Source: JAEUHO01 sp046350655
GTDB taxonomy: Bacteria > Planctomycetota > PLA2 > JAEUHO01
Assembly (NCBI GenBank): GCA_046350655.1
Contig: JAXMAB010000007.1
Location: 186,001 to 250,000 of the forward strand
Reading direction: 5' to 3'
Length of the DNA stretch: 64,000 nucleotides
The notes under the pieces were generated by a model. It did no database searches, was not told where the DNA came from, and worked only from the letters and a program-made list of their open reading frames with translations. Below are positions 25,876 through 33,990 of this stretch, piece by piece (positions within the stretch are counted from its first letter, which is position 1; the number at the start of each line of letters is the position of its first letter). The translations under genes and the position numbers were made by a program.

Positions 25876-26026
25876 GCGGCGGGGGTTTCCTTGGGTTCGC
25901 ATCCCACGAACGGGGACGAATCTGACCCATTCCCACCCGGGTGGCCCCTTCCCGCCCGAGTGGAGTCGTCGCCCCCGCGCGCGGCAGCGGCCGGCCACGC
26001 GTCCTAGGCGCGTCCCCCACCGGAAA

Positions 26027-26032
26027 TAGGCT
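26027..26032 (+). promoter_or_regulatory. -10 element (TAGGCT) of a leaderless mrfA-like mRNA
   Basis: TAGGCT is followed by seven bases and then ATG 26040. Confidence 0.6.
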
Positions 26033-26039
26033 GGTCGGG

Positions 26040-28685
26040 ATGCCCCCCCCGGGTCACCCCCAAGGCGCCGAGGTCCTCTCGGTGATCCGCCGCTTCGACC
26101 ACGACCCCGACCTGTCGGGGCTCGTCGTCGAGCACCGGGTCGAGCCCCCGCTCGAGGCGTCCTACGCCGACCTGCCCGACGGGCTCGACCCGCGGCTCGC
26201 CCCCGCCCTCGCCGCCCGCGGCGTCAAACGCCTCTACGTCCACCAGCGCGACGCGTACGACCTCGCCGTCGCCCACCGCGACGTCGTCGTCGTCACGCCG
26301 ACCGCGTCGGGCAAGACGCTCTGCTACAACCTGCCCGTCCTCGACGCGGTCCTCAAGGACCCCGACGCGCGGGCGCTCTACCTCTTCCCGACGAAGGCGC
26401 TCTCCCGCGACCAGTCCGCCGAGCTGATCGACCTCATGGCCGCCACCGGCGCGCCGCTCGGCTCCGCGGTCTACGACGGCGACACGCCGCCGGCCGAGCG
26501 CCGCGTCGTCCGCGACCGCGCGCACGTGATCCTGTCGAACCCCGACATGATCCACACGGCGATTCTCCCCCACCACGCGCGGTGGATGAAGCTCTTCGAG
26601 AACCTCAAGTTCGTCATCCTCGACGAGCTGCACCACTACCGCGGCGTCTTCGGCAGCCACCTCGGCAACGTGCTCCGCCGCCTCCGCCGCATCTGCCGCT
26701 TCTACGGCAGCGACCCCGTCTTCATCGCCTCGAGCGCCACGATCGCCAACGCCCGCGAGTTCGCGACGACGATCCTCGGCCGCGAGCCCACGCTCGTCAC
26801 GCGCTCCGGCGCGCCCCGCGGCGAGCGCCATCTCTTCCTCGTCAACCCGCCCATCGTCAACCATCAGCTCGGCCTGCGCGCGTCCTACCTCTCGACCACG
26901 CGCCAGGTCGCCACCGCGTTCCTCGAGGCCGGCGTCCACACCATCGTCTTCGCGGGCTCCCGCGTCACGACCGAGGTGATGGCGAAGTACCTGAAGGACC
27001 TCTTCCGCCACGACCTCGAGGCCGCCGGCCGCGTCATGGCCTACCGCGGCGGCATGCTCCCGAAGGAGCGCCGCGAGATCGAGCGCGGCCTCCGCGCCGG
27101 CCGCATCCTCGGCGTCGTCTCCACGAACGCCCTCGAGCTCGGCATCGACATCGGCGCCCTCGACGCCTGCGTCATGGCCGGCTACCCGGGCACCGTCGCC
27201 TCCTTCCGCCAGCAGTCCGGCCGCGCGGGCCGCCGCATGGCGCCCTCCGCCGCGGTCCTCGTGCTCCGCAGCCACCCCCTCGACCAGCACCTCGCCGACC
27301 ACCCCGAAGACCTCCTCGACGCCGCCCCCGAGAGCGCCCACGCCAACCCCGACAACCTCCAGGTGCTCGTCAGCCACCTCAAGTGCGCCGCCTTCGAGCT
27401 CCCCATCGACGACGGCGAGGACTTCGGCCGCGAGGACGTCCCCGCGGTGCTCGCCTACCTCGAGGAGCACGGCGTCCTGCGCCACACCGGCGGCCGCTGG
27501 CACTGGGCCGCCGACGTCTACCCCGCCAACGACGTCTCGCTCCGCAGCGTCACCTCGACGAACTTCGTCGTCATCGACACGACCGAAGGCCGCAACGAGG
27601 TCATCGCCGAGGTGGACTTCGCGTGGGCGTTCACGACGATCCACGAGGGCGCCATCTACATGGTGCAGAGCGAGCAGTATCACGTCGACACGCTCGACTG
27701 GGACCGCCGCAAGGCCTTCGTGCGCAAGGTCGAGAGCGAGTACTACACCGACGCGATCTCCTACGCGAAGGTGAAGGTGCTGCAGGTCCTGCGCGAGGGC
27801 GAACCCGCGCCGACGCCGGCCGAGCAGGGCGACGCGGCGGGCGCCCCCACGGAGACGCGGGACGCGACCCCCGACCCGAGCGGTACGCGAGGCCCGGTGG
27901 CCGACGCTTCCTCCCGCTCCCCCTCCCGCTCCCCCTCCCCCTCGGCTCCCGCCGAACCCGGCGCCTCGCCCGCCGCGCCCGCACCGGTCCCCGAGCCCAT
28001 CGTCCCGAGCTACGGCGAGGTCGAGGTCGTCCGCAAGGCGGTGGGCTACAAGAAGATCAAGTTCTACACGCAGGAGAACCTCGGCTTCGGCGACATCGGC
28101 CTGCCCGAGGACCTCTTCCACACGCAGGCGACGTGGTTCACGGTGCCGAAGGACGTGATCGCGAGCCTGCGCGCCCCGCAGAGCGACGTGATCGACGCGC
28201 TCGCGGGCGTCGCGAACCTCGCGCACGGCCTCGCGGCGTTCCTCCTCATGTGCGACGGCCGCGACCTCGGCGTGGTGCTCGGCGACCGCGCGCAGGAGTG
28301 GTTCCTGCGCCGCATCCGGTACCTGCCCGCGGCCGCCGCGGCCGCGCTCGGGCCGAACCCGCCGCCCCCGCCGCCCGACGCGTTCGAGCCGACGATCTTC
28401 CTCTACGACCAGTACTCGGGCGGCATCGGGCTCGCGGAGGCGCTGCAGCCGCGGTTCCCGGACCTCCTCACGGGCTGCCGCGACCGCATCGCCGCGTGCG
28501 CGTGCCGCGACGGCTGTCCCGCGTGCGTCGGGCCCGTGCAGGAGGTGGGGAAACGCGCGAAGGCGCTCGCGCACCGGATCCTCGACCTCGTGCTCGCCCG
28601 TTGGTCCGCGCAGGGCGCGCCGATCCACCCGCTCGACGAACCCGAGCCCGTGGACGCCACGCCGCCGCCCGCCTTCGAGCTCTGA
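26040..28685 (+). CDS. mrfA: MrfA/YprA-like DEAD-box repair helicase with C-terminal DUF1998-type zinc site
   Basis: 881 residues. Superfamily 2 motifs: Q/motif I region VHQRDAYDLAVAHRDVVVVTPTASGKT (about residue 95), motif Ia LFPTKALSRDQ, motif II FVILDELHHY (about 195), motif III ASSATIAN, and the second RecA domain with VFAGSRVTTEV, VVSTNALELGIDIG and QQSGRAGRR. The C-terminal quarter holds YLYDQYSGGIGLAE-type sequence and a four-cysteine cluster CACRDGCPAC (about 820), as in the DUF1998 region of MrfA. In B. subtilis MrfA works with the nuclease MrfB in mitomycin repair. A Pro/Ser/Ala linker (about 600-655) is an insertion and contains a dispersed repeat copy. Start supported by the leaderless -10. 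Confidence 0.9.
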   Translation: MPPPGHPQGAEVLSVIRRFDHDPDLSGLVVEHRVEPPLEASYADLPDGLDPRLAPALAARGVKRLYVHQRDAYDLAVAHRDVVVVTPTASGKTLCYNLPVLDAVLKDPDARALYLFPTKALSRDQSAELIDLMAATGAPLGSAVYDGDTPPAERRVVRDRAHVILSNPDMIHTAILPHHARWMKLFENLKFVILDELHHYRGVFGSHLGNVLRRLRRICRFYGSDPVFIASSATIANAREFATTILGREPTLVTRSGAPRGERHLFLVNPPIVNHQLGLRASYLSTTRQVATAFLEAGVHTIVFAGSRVTTEVMAKYLKDLFRHDLEAAGRVMAYRGGMLPKERREIERGLRAGRILGVVSTNALELGIDIGALDACVMAGYPGTVASFRQQSGRAGRRMAPSAAVLVLRSHPLDQHLADHPEDLLDAAPESAHANPDNLQVLVSHLKCAAFELPIDDGEDFGREDVPAVLAYLEEHGVLRHTGGRWHWAADVYPANDVSLRSVTSTNFVVIDTTEGRNEVIAEVDFAWAFTTIHEGAIYMVQSEQYHVDTLDWDRRKAFVRKVESEYYTDAISYAKVKVLQVLREGEPAPTPAEQGDAAGAPTETRDATPDPSGTRGPVADASSRSPSRSPSPSAPAEPGASPAAPAPVPEPIVPSYGEVEVVRKAVGYKKIKFYTQENLGFGDIGLPEDLFHTQATWFTVPKDVIASLRAPQSDVIDALAGVANLAHGLAAFLLMCDGRDLGVVLGDRAQEWFLRRIRYLPAAAAAALGPNPPPPPPDAFEPTIFLYDQYSGGIGLAEALQPRFPDLLTGCRDRIAACACRDGCPACVGPVQEVGKRAKALAHRILDLVLARWSAQGAPIHPLDEPEPVDATPPPAFEL
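27882..27900 (+). repeat. Dispersed repeat copy inside the mrfA linker
   Basis: Exact core at 27886-27897, preceded by GGTA; in frame it encodes GTRGPV within the low-complexity linker. Confidence 0.85.
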
Positions 28686-28759
28686 CCGCGGCCGCGGAGC
28701 CCCGGCGCACGACGGCGGGGCCCGCGCGGGCCCGGCGCGCATTGCATAGGACTCCTAAC

Positions 28760-28845
28760 GGCGTCCGGGCCTCGCGGTCTCGGGGATCGCCGTCCGAGTC
28801 CCGGCGTCCGGGCCTCGCGGTCCCGGGGATCGCCGTCCGGACCGC
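28760..28845 (-). repeat. Two direct copies of a 43-bp unit containing the dispersed element
   Basis: Units begin at 28760 and 28803 and are nearly identical over about 38 bases; each contains the exact reverse core CCGGGCCTCGCG (28765-28776 and 28808-28819) followed by CGGGGATCGCCGTCCG. They fill the gap after mrfA. Confidence 0.85.
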
Positions 28846-28915
28846 GGCCTGCGCGACCCTGCGTGCCGGGCCCCGTGCGGGCCCGCGTCCACGGCGCCGC
28901 ATCGCGCGGCGTCGG

Positions 28916-29350
28916 TCAGGGCGCGAGGAACAACTCGACGTGGCCGCACGCGGTGCAGACGTACACGCCGACGCGGTCGTCGTCGTCGTCGCTGTCGTCG
29001 GGCGCGAGCAGGATCCGCTGGCCGCGGTACTCGAGGTCGGCATGGCAACGCTCGCAGCGCGGGAGCACGTCGGACCGCGCCGCGGCGGCGCGGCGGAGCC
29101 CCTCGGCGCCGGCTGCGGATGCCGAGGTCGCGTCGTCCGCCGCGCCCGTCGCCTCCGCGTCCGCGGGTCCGCTCGCGATCACCGGCGGCACGAGGGGCAG
29201 GTCGGCGAGGGCGGGGCCGCCGTCGGAGGGGATCTCCTCGACGGGTTCGAACGTCGGGTCCACGACGCCGTCGCGCGAGGTGCCGCACGCCCAGCAGACC
29301 TCAAGCGTCGCGTCGATCGCGCGGTGGCACCGGGCGCAGGTCCACGTCAT
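28916..29350 (-). CDS. Protein with two zinc ribbons
   Basis: 144 residues. The N-terminus has CARCHRAIDATLEVCWACG, a compact CxxC...CxxC ribbon; the C-terminus has CERCHADLEYRG...DDDDDRVGVYVCTACGHVELF, a second one. Between them is an acidic, Ala/Pro-rich linker. Such double ribbons commonly act as binding modules; no enzymatic motif is present. ATG 29350 has a good Shine-Dalgarno (GGAGGAG 6 nt upstream), so unlike its neighbours it is translated from a leadered mRNA; a TACCAT hexamer further upstream is a possible -10. It sits on the opposite strand between the mrfA- and mrfB-like genes. Confidence 0.75.
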   Translation of the reverse strand: MTWTCARCHRAIDATLEVCWACGTSRDGVVDPTFEPVEEIPSDGGPALADLPLVPPVIASGPADAEATGAADDATSASAAGAEGLRRAAAARSDVLPRCERCHADLEYRGQRILLAPDDSDDDDDRVGVYVCTACGHVELFLAP

Positions 29351-29603
29351 CACCGGACTCCTCCGCCCGCGGGCGCGCGGCGTCGGCATCGCTGCCGCGT
29401 CCCGATGGTACGCGCCCGCGGGGGCCCGACGGGCGTCGCATGGCGCGCGCCGTCGCCCGGTCCCGCCGGTGCCGTGCAACGCGGGATCGTGCCGATACCG
29501 GCGCAGGTCGCACGCGGTCCGGATCGGTGGAGGCGTGCCGTCCCGAGGGCGTCCCGCTCGTCGTCGCGGCGGAGAGGGGAGCCGCGGAACGGGGTCGTGC
29601 TCC

Positions 29604-29622
29604 CGGGACGCGAGGCCCGGCG
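29604..29622 (+). repeat. Dispersed repeat copy upstream of mrfB
   Basis: Exact core at 29609-29620, preceded by CGGGA. The surrounding gap (29351-29678) holds the promoter region of the zinc-ribbon gene, this repeat and the mrfB promoter, but no further gene. Confidence 0.85.
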
Positions 29623-29666
29623 GCCGGCGGCGGGCGGGCGGCGGCACCCGCGACCCCCGGCGGCCG

Positions 29667-29672
29667 TACGCT
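29667..29672 (+). promoter_or_regulatory. -10 element (TACGCT) of a leaderless mrfB-like mRNA
   Basis: TACGCT, six bases (GACGAC), then GTG 29679. Confidence 0.6.
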
Positions 29673-29678
29673 GACGAC

Positions 29679-31505
29679 GTGAGCGGCAACGCCGACCGCA
29701 TCCGACGCATCCTCGCCGACCACGGCGCCCCCGTGGCCCGTGGACCCGGCACGCGCCGAGACGGCGAGGGCACCGCGCCGGAGACGGCAGCGGCGGCGGC
29801 GGCAGCGTCGCCCCCGACGGCGTCCCCCCCTCCCGCACCGGGCCTCGCGTCCCCCGACCCGGCCCGCGTCGAACCCACGGGCACGGCCCCCCACCCCCCT
29901 TCCAGGCCGACGCCCACGCTCCCCCCCGCGCCCACCGCCGAGCTGGCCGTCCCGCCGGCGTCGCAGGGGGCGGCGACCGCGGGCGGCCGGCGAGCGCTCG
30001 CGCAGGACGACCCCGAACGGCTCGCGCTCCTCGAGCGGCTGCGGGCGCTGCACGCCGAGGTCATCGGCCGCGGCGCCGTCCGCGACGGCGCGGCGGGCGG
30101 CGGCGGACGGCGGGCCGACGGTGGCGCCGGCGCTTCGGGCCGGAGCGCCGCGCCCGCGGGCGGCGCGGCGGCCGACCTCGCCCCGCTGCCGACGCTCGAC
30201 GACTTCGACGACGACGACGACCGGCCGCTCGACGTGCGCCTCGGCGCGGAGCGGCGCGTCGCGAAGAAGGGCGTGTACTGGCTCGTCGAACGGCGGTTCC
30301 CGCTCGCGTCCCGGCACGGGGCGGAGGTGCTCGCGACCGCGTTCGAGCGCGCGATCCCGCTCCGGCAGCGCGAGCGGCGGCCCGGCGGGCGCGTCGCGGT
30401 CCACCCGGACGAGGCCGTGTTCCTCGACGTCGAGACGACGGGGCTGGCGGGCGGCACGGGCACGCTCGCGTTCCTCGTCGGCGCCGCGCGGCGCGTCGGC
30501 GACGACCTGGTGCTGAAGCAGTACTTCGTCCCCGACTTCCCCGACGAGGCGGCGGTCCTCGACGCGCTCGCCGAGGACCTCGGCGACGCGCCGCTCGTCA
30601 CGTTCAACGGCCGCACGTTCGACGCGCCCCTGCTCGCGACGCGCTTCCGCCTCCACCGCATCCCGTTCGCCGACCGCGACCACCTCGACCTGCTCCCGCC
30701 CGCGCGGCGCCTGTGGGCCACGAGCCTCGACTCGCACGCGTTGTCGAGCCTCGAGCGGCGGGTGCTCGGCGTCGCGCGGACCGAGGACCTGCCCGGCGCG
30801 CTCGTGCCCGCCGCGTACTTCGCGTGGCTGCGCGACGGCCGCGCGGCCGCGCTGTCGCTCGCGTTCCGCCACAACGAGACCGACCTCGTGAGCCTCGTGA
30901 CGCTCGCGGGCGTCGTCGCGCGCCTCGTCGCCGACCCCACGTCGCGGCCGGCCGCGCCCGTCGAGGACCACCTCCACACCGCGCGCCTCCTCCTCGACCA
31001 CGGCGACCCCGCCCGCGCGCGCGCGTGCCTCGCGGCCTTCGCGGGTCCCGGCGCCGACGCGCCGCCGCCCGTGCGCCGCCTGCTCGCCTCGCTGCAGCGC
31101 CGCGGCGGCGACCTCGACGCCGCGCTCGCGACGTGGTCGGCGTGGCTCGAGGCCGCCGGCCCCTTCGACGCGCACCCCTACGAGGAGATCGCGAAACACC
31201 TCGAGCACCGCGTGAAGGACCCCGTGCGGGCGCTGTCGGTCGTCGAACGCGCGCTCGCCCGCTGCCCGCGCGGCGACCCGCACCGCGACGACCTCGAGCG
31301 GCGGCGCGCGCGCCTCGAGCGCAAGGCGGCTGCGGCGTCCCGCCCCGCGACCCCCACGGGCAGGCGATCCTCGGCGTCGGCACGCGAGGCCCGGCCGGCG
31401 TCGGCCTCCGGGTCGGAGCCGGCCCCGCGGCGCCCTCGACGGCCGGGCGCGGGCCCCGGCACGGGCGACGGCGGACCCGAAGGCACGAACTCGGAGGTCA
31501 CGTGA
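29679..31505 (+). CDS. mrfB: MrfB/YprB-like DEDD exonuclease with TPR tail
   Basis: 608 residues. The first 110 or so are Ala/Pro-rich and probably disordered. The RNase H-fold nuclease spans about 160-440: FLDVETTGLAGGTGTLAF (DxE, about residue 249), LVTFNGRTFDAPLL, DHLDLLPPARRLW (third acid), SLERRVLG and RHNETDLVSLVTL (the fourth-acid region). The order matches YprB; in B. subtilis MrfB is the nuclease partner of MrfA. The C-terminal 170 residues are TPR-like (ARACLAAFAGPG; VRRLLASLQRRGGDLDAALATW), as in YprB. Both ends are encoded partly by dispersed repeats (29838-29849 and 31383-31394). GTG 29679 is fixed by the leaderless -10. The stop overlaps the next start (GTGA). Confidence 0.85.
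   Translation: MSGNADRIRRILADHGAPVARGPGTRRDGEGTAPETAAAAAAASPPTASPPPAPGLASPDPARVEPTGTAPHPPSRPTPTLPPAPTAELAVPPASQGAATAGGRRALAQDDPERLALLERLRALHAEVIGRGAVRDGAAGGGGRRADGGAGASGRSAAPAGGAAADLAPLPTLDDFDDDDDRPLDVRLGAERRVAKKGVYWLVERRFPLASRHGAEVLATAFERAIPLRQRERRPGGRVAVHPDEAVFLDVETTGLAGGTGTLAFLVGAARRVGDDLVLKQYFVPDFPDEAAVLDALAEDLGDAPLVTFNGRTFDAPLLATRFRLHRIPFADRDHLDLLPPARRLWATSLDSHALSSLERRVLGVARTEDLPGALVPAAYFAWLRDGRAAALSLAFRHNETDLVSLVTLAGVVARLVADPTSRPAAPVEDHLHTARLLLDHGDPARARACLAAFAGPGADAPPPVRRLLASLQRRGGDLDAALATWSAWLEAAGPFDAHPYEEIAKHLEHRVKDPVRALSVVERALARCPRGDPHRDDLERRRARLERKAAAASRPATPTGRRSSASAREARPASASGSEPAPRRPRRPGAGPGTGDGGPEGTNSEVT
29836..29855 (-). repeat. Dispersed repeat copy inside the mrfB N-terminal linker
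   Basis: Exact reverse core at 29838-29849 followed by TCCCCC; it encodes PGLASPD in the disordered N-terminus. Confidence 0.8.
31378..31398 (+). repeat. Dispersed repeat copy inside the mrfB C-terminus
   Basis: Exact core at 31383-31394; it encodes AREARPA in the low-complexity tail. Confidence 0.8.
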
Positions 31506-31918
31506 GCACGACCGGCGGCATCTCGGTGGACGCGTGGCTGCGCAAGCGGCGGATCGCCGTCTGCGGCGCGACCCCCAAGCAGGGGCGCTGGGGCTTCATC
31601 GTCTTCCAGCGGCTGCTCGACGAGGGCTACGACGTGATCCCGGTGCACCCGACGGCGCCCCACGTGCTCCAGATCCCCTGCGTGACGCGGCTGACGGAGA
31701 TCCCGGGCGGCGTCGACGCCGTCAGCGTGATCACGCCGCCTTCCGCGTCGCTCGGCGTGGTTGCCGACGCCGCGGAGATCGGAAAGCCGCCGTGCTGGTT
31801 CCAGCCGGGCGCGTCGGCGCCGGACGTGCTCGAGGAAGCCGCGCGGCTCGGGGTGCCGACGATCGACGGGCCGTGTGTGCTCGTCGAACTCGACCGCCGG
31901 GGCGGTCGGCCGAAGTAG
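31502..31918 (+). CDS. CoA-binding domain protein (YccU-like)
   Basis: 138 residues, a single Rossmann-type CoA_binding_2 domain: RIAVCGATPKQGRWGFIVFQRLLDEGYDVIPVHP, then LTEIPGGVDAVSVITPP and WFQPGASAPDVLEEAARLGVPTIDGPCVLVEL. The family resembles the CoA-binding subunit fold of succinyl-CoA synthetase and its small members have poorly defined roles. GTG 31502 overlaps the mrfB stop (GTGA), so the two proteins are translationally coupled, which may be regulatory rather than functional. Confidence 0.88.
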   Translation: MSTTGGISVDAWLRKRRIAVCGATPKQGRWGFIVFQRLLDEGYDVIPVHPTAPHVLQIPCVTRLTEIPGGVDAVSVITPPSASLGVVADAAEIGKPPCWFQPGASAPDVLEEAARLGVPTIDGPCVLVELDRRGGRPK

Positions 31919-31922
31919 GCGC

Positions 31923-32000
31923 ACGGGCCTCGCGTCGGCGGAACGGGGCCGCGGTCACGGGCGTGCGGGCGTGCGGGCCTCGCGTCGGCGGAACGGGCCT
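31923..32000 (-). repeat. Two direct copies carrying the dispersed element, 50 bp apart
   Basis: ACGGGCCTCGCG (31923-31934) and GCGGGCCTCGCG (31973-31984), each one mismatch from the core and each followed by the identical TCGGCGGAACGGG. Confidence 0.75.
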
Positions 32001-32040
32001 GCGTCGCCCGAGCAGCGGCGTCGCCCCGCGGGGCGCGAGC

Positions 32041-32472
32041 TCAGCGGGTGAAGACCTTGCGGAGCTCGTCGGCGCGGCGGCGGAGCTCCTGCTCCTGCGG
32101 GGTCGGGGCGGCCGGCGTCGCGGCGCCGAGGTCGCGGGCCAGCGACTCGAGGGCCGCGAGGAGCGACGTGCGCGACATCTGCGGGATCGCGGCGCCCTCG
32201 AAGCCCTGGCTGCGCGTGGTCGCGGTGCCGTTGCGCAGCCCGTTGCCGGCGTTGGCGAGGCGGGAGGCGGCCGACGTGAGGACGGCGTCGCGGGCGCGGA
32301 GGAGCTCGACGTCGGCGCGGAGCGAGGCGACCTGGTCCTGGAGCAGGCGGACGCGGGCCGAGAGCTCGGTCCCGTCGTCCTCGGCGCGGGCCGTGACGGC
32401 GACGGCGGCGAGGACCGTGGCGAGGACGAGGGACAAGGCGACGGCAGGCGACAGGCGCGTGCGGAAGGACAT
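32041..32472 (-). CDS. Small exported coiled-coil protein
   Basis: 143 residues. Signal peptide SFRTRLSPAVALSLVLATVL with an AxA-type cleavage (VTARA-EDDG). The mature part begins with an acidic stretch followed by a heptad-like helix (ARVRLLQDQVASLRADVELLRARDAVL), a central polar region and a second charged helix (PQEQELRRRADELRKVFTR). It should be periplasmic. No family recognised. A TAGGAT hexamer about 60 nt upstream is a possible -10. It converges on the CoA-binding gene. Confidence 0.65.
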   Translation of the reverse strand: MSFRTRLSPAVALSLVLATVLAAVAVTARAEDDGTELSARVRLLQDQVASLRADVELLRARDAVLTSAASRLANAGNGLRNGTATTRSQGFEGAAIPQMSRTSLLAALESLARDLGAATPAAPTPQEQELRRRADELRKVFTR

Positions 32473-32649
32473 GGACGGCTCCAGGACGGGAGGGACGGCT
32501 CGGGCCCCGCGGCCCGCCCCCGGCGGAGGATCCTACCCCCGGATCGGTCCCGCGGCACCGACGGACGGTCGGCCGGGGTGCGGGGGCGCGGTAGAAGGGA
32601 CGCCCCGGCGGGAATCCCCCCGCGGGTCCGTCCGTACCTCCGGTCGCCC

Positions 32650-33939
32650 ATGTCCCCCGCCGCCCGCCTCGTGCGCATCCTCCCCGCCATCGTCGTCCTC
32701 GGCGTCGTCGGGGTGCTCGTGGTCCCCCCGCTGCTGCGCGGGCGGAACGACTTCCGTCGGGAGACGAAGACCATCGAGGCGCGGCTGTGCGCGCCGAGCG
32801 AGCGGGACGCCGTGCTGGCCGACCTGCGCGCGTTCGCCGATCGGCACGCCCGCGACGAGGAGGCGACGTGGTACGCGATCGACGCGTACGCCCGCGCGCA
32901 CGCCGTGCAGGCCGCCGTCGCGTTGTGGGCCGACGACGAGGGCCGCCGGGCGTCGGCGGCGGACGCCAAGCGCCTCGCGTGGGTGCTCCTCAAGGGGCTC
33001 GGGCAGGCGACGTGCGGCGAGCCGTGGGAGACGACGGCCCTGTTCCCGCGGTGCGTGCAGGCGCGGATCGACGCGGGCGACGCGGCGGCGGGCGAGGCGC
33101 TCGACGAGGTCGTGGCCCGTCTCGGGCCGCTGGGCGTGCTGTCGCTGTACGCGCCGATGCACCGCACGCCGAGCCCGTCGCAGACGCGGCTCGCCGCGGC
33201 GCTCCTGCGGCGGACCGACGCGCCGGAGCTCGCGGCGGCGGGCGCGGCGATGGCCGCGCGCCCGGGCGACCGGACCCACGAGGCCGCGCTCGAGAAGCTG
33301 ATCGCGTCGGAGTGGCGGCTCGAGCGGCCGTTCTTCTTCCAGCACCTCGCGCGCTCGCTCGGCACGATCGGCGGCGACGCGGCGCGCGCGTTCCTCGCCG
33401 AGCGACGCGTGTGGGAGGCCGTGCAGGGCGGCGACGACGAGGGCCGCCGGCAGCTCGCGCTCGACGTGGGCCTCGTGCTCGCGGGCGACGCGGCGGCGGG
33501 CGACCGGATCTTCGCCGCCGTGGCCGCGCAGCCCATGAACGTGTGGGCGGTGCACCGCTGGGCCCTCGGGCTCGGCGTCGCGCTCGCGAGCGGGCGCCGC
33601 GAGGCGGGCCCCGCCCTGACCCTGCTGTGGGACCGCGTCGGCGACCCCGAGACGCGCCTGCAGATCGCCACGGCCGTGCTGCTGGCCGACCCCGCGCCGC
33701 CCGACGACCTCCCGCTCGACGCGTGGGCCCAGACGCTCGAGGGGCACCCGACCCGCGTCGCGCGCGCGGTCGCGCACGCGTGGGCGCTGCGGCGCGGCCG
33801 GCCGGGCGCGGCGGGCCTCCTCGTCGCCGACGTGCTCGACGCGGTGCGCAGCCGCGACGTGGCCCAGCCCGAGGCCTTCGACGACGACGCGACCGCGGCG
33901 TGTTTCGAGGCCCTGCGCGCGCTCGTCCGCTGGGGCTGA
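32650..33939 (+). CDS. Membrane-anchored helical-repeat protein
   Basis: 429 residues. One N-terminal hydrophobic helix (LVRILPAIVVLGVVGVLVVPPLL, about residues 7-29) is followed by about 400 residues of all-helical sequence with HEAT/TPR-like units (RDAVLADLRAFADRHARDEEATWYAIDAYARAH; TRLAAALLRRTDAPELAAAGAAMAARPG; RFFDQHLARSLGTIGGDAARAFLAERR-type segments). Two cysteines (CGEPWETTALFPRC) could pair in the periplasm. No catalytic motif; a scaffold is inferred. ATG 32650 starts just before the anchor. It precedes the serine hydrolase by 51 nt. Confidence 0.65.
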   Translation: MSPAARLVRILPAIVVLGVVGVLVVPPLLRGRNDFRRETKTIEARLCAPSERDAVLADLRAFADRHARDEEATWYAIDAYARAHAVQAAVALWADDEGRRASAADAKRLAWVLLKGLGQATCGEPWETTALFPRCVQARIDAGDAAAGEALDEVVARLGPLGVLSLYAPMHRTPSPSQTRLAAALLRRTDAPELAAAGAAMAARPGDRTHEAALEKLIASEWRLERPFFFQHLARSLGTIGGDAARAFLAERRVWEAVQGGDDEGRRQLALDVGLVLAGDAAAGDRIFAAVAAQPMNVWAVHRWALGLGVALASGRREAGPALTLLWDRVGDPETRLQIATAVLLADPAPPDDLPLDAWAQTLEGHPTRVARAVAHAWALRRGRPGAAGLLVADVLDAVRSRDVAQPEAFDDDATAACFEALRALVRWG

Positions 33940-33962
33940 CGCCCGCGCCGCCGCGGCCCCGG

Positions 33963-33968
33963 TAGCAT
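33963..33968 (+). promoter_or_regulatory. Probable -10 (TAGCAT) for the serine hydrolase gene
   Basis: TAGCAT lies 22 nt before GTG 33991. Confidence 0.45.
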
Positions 33969-33990
33969 CCCGGGGTCCCCGGAGCCCGCC

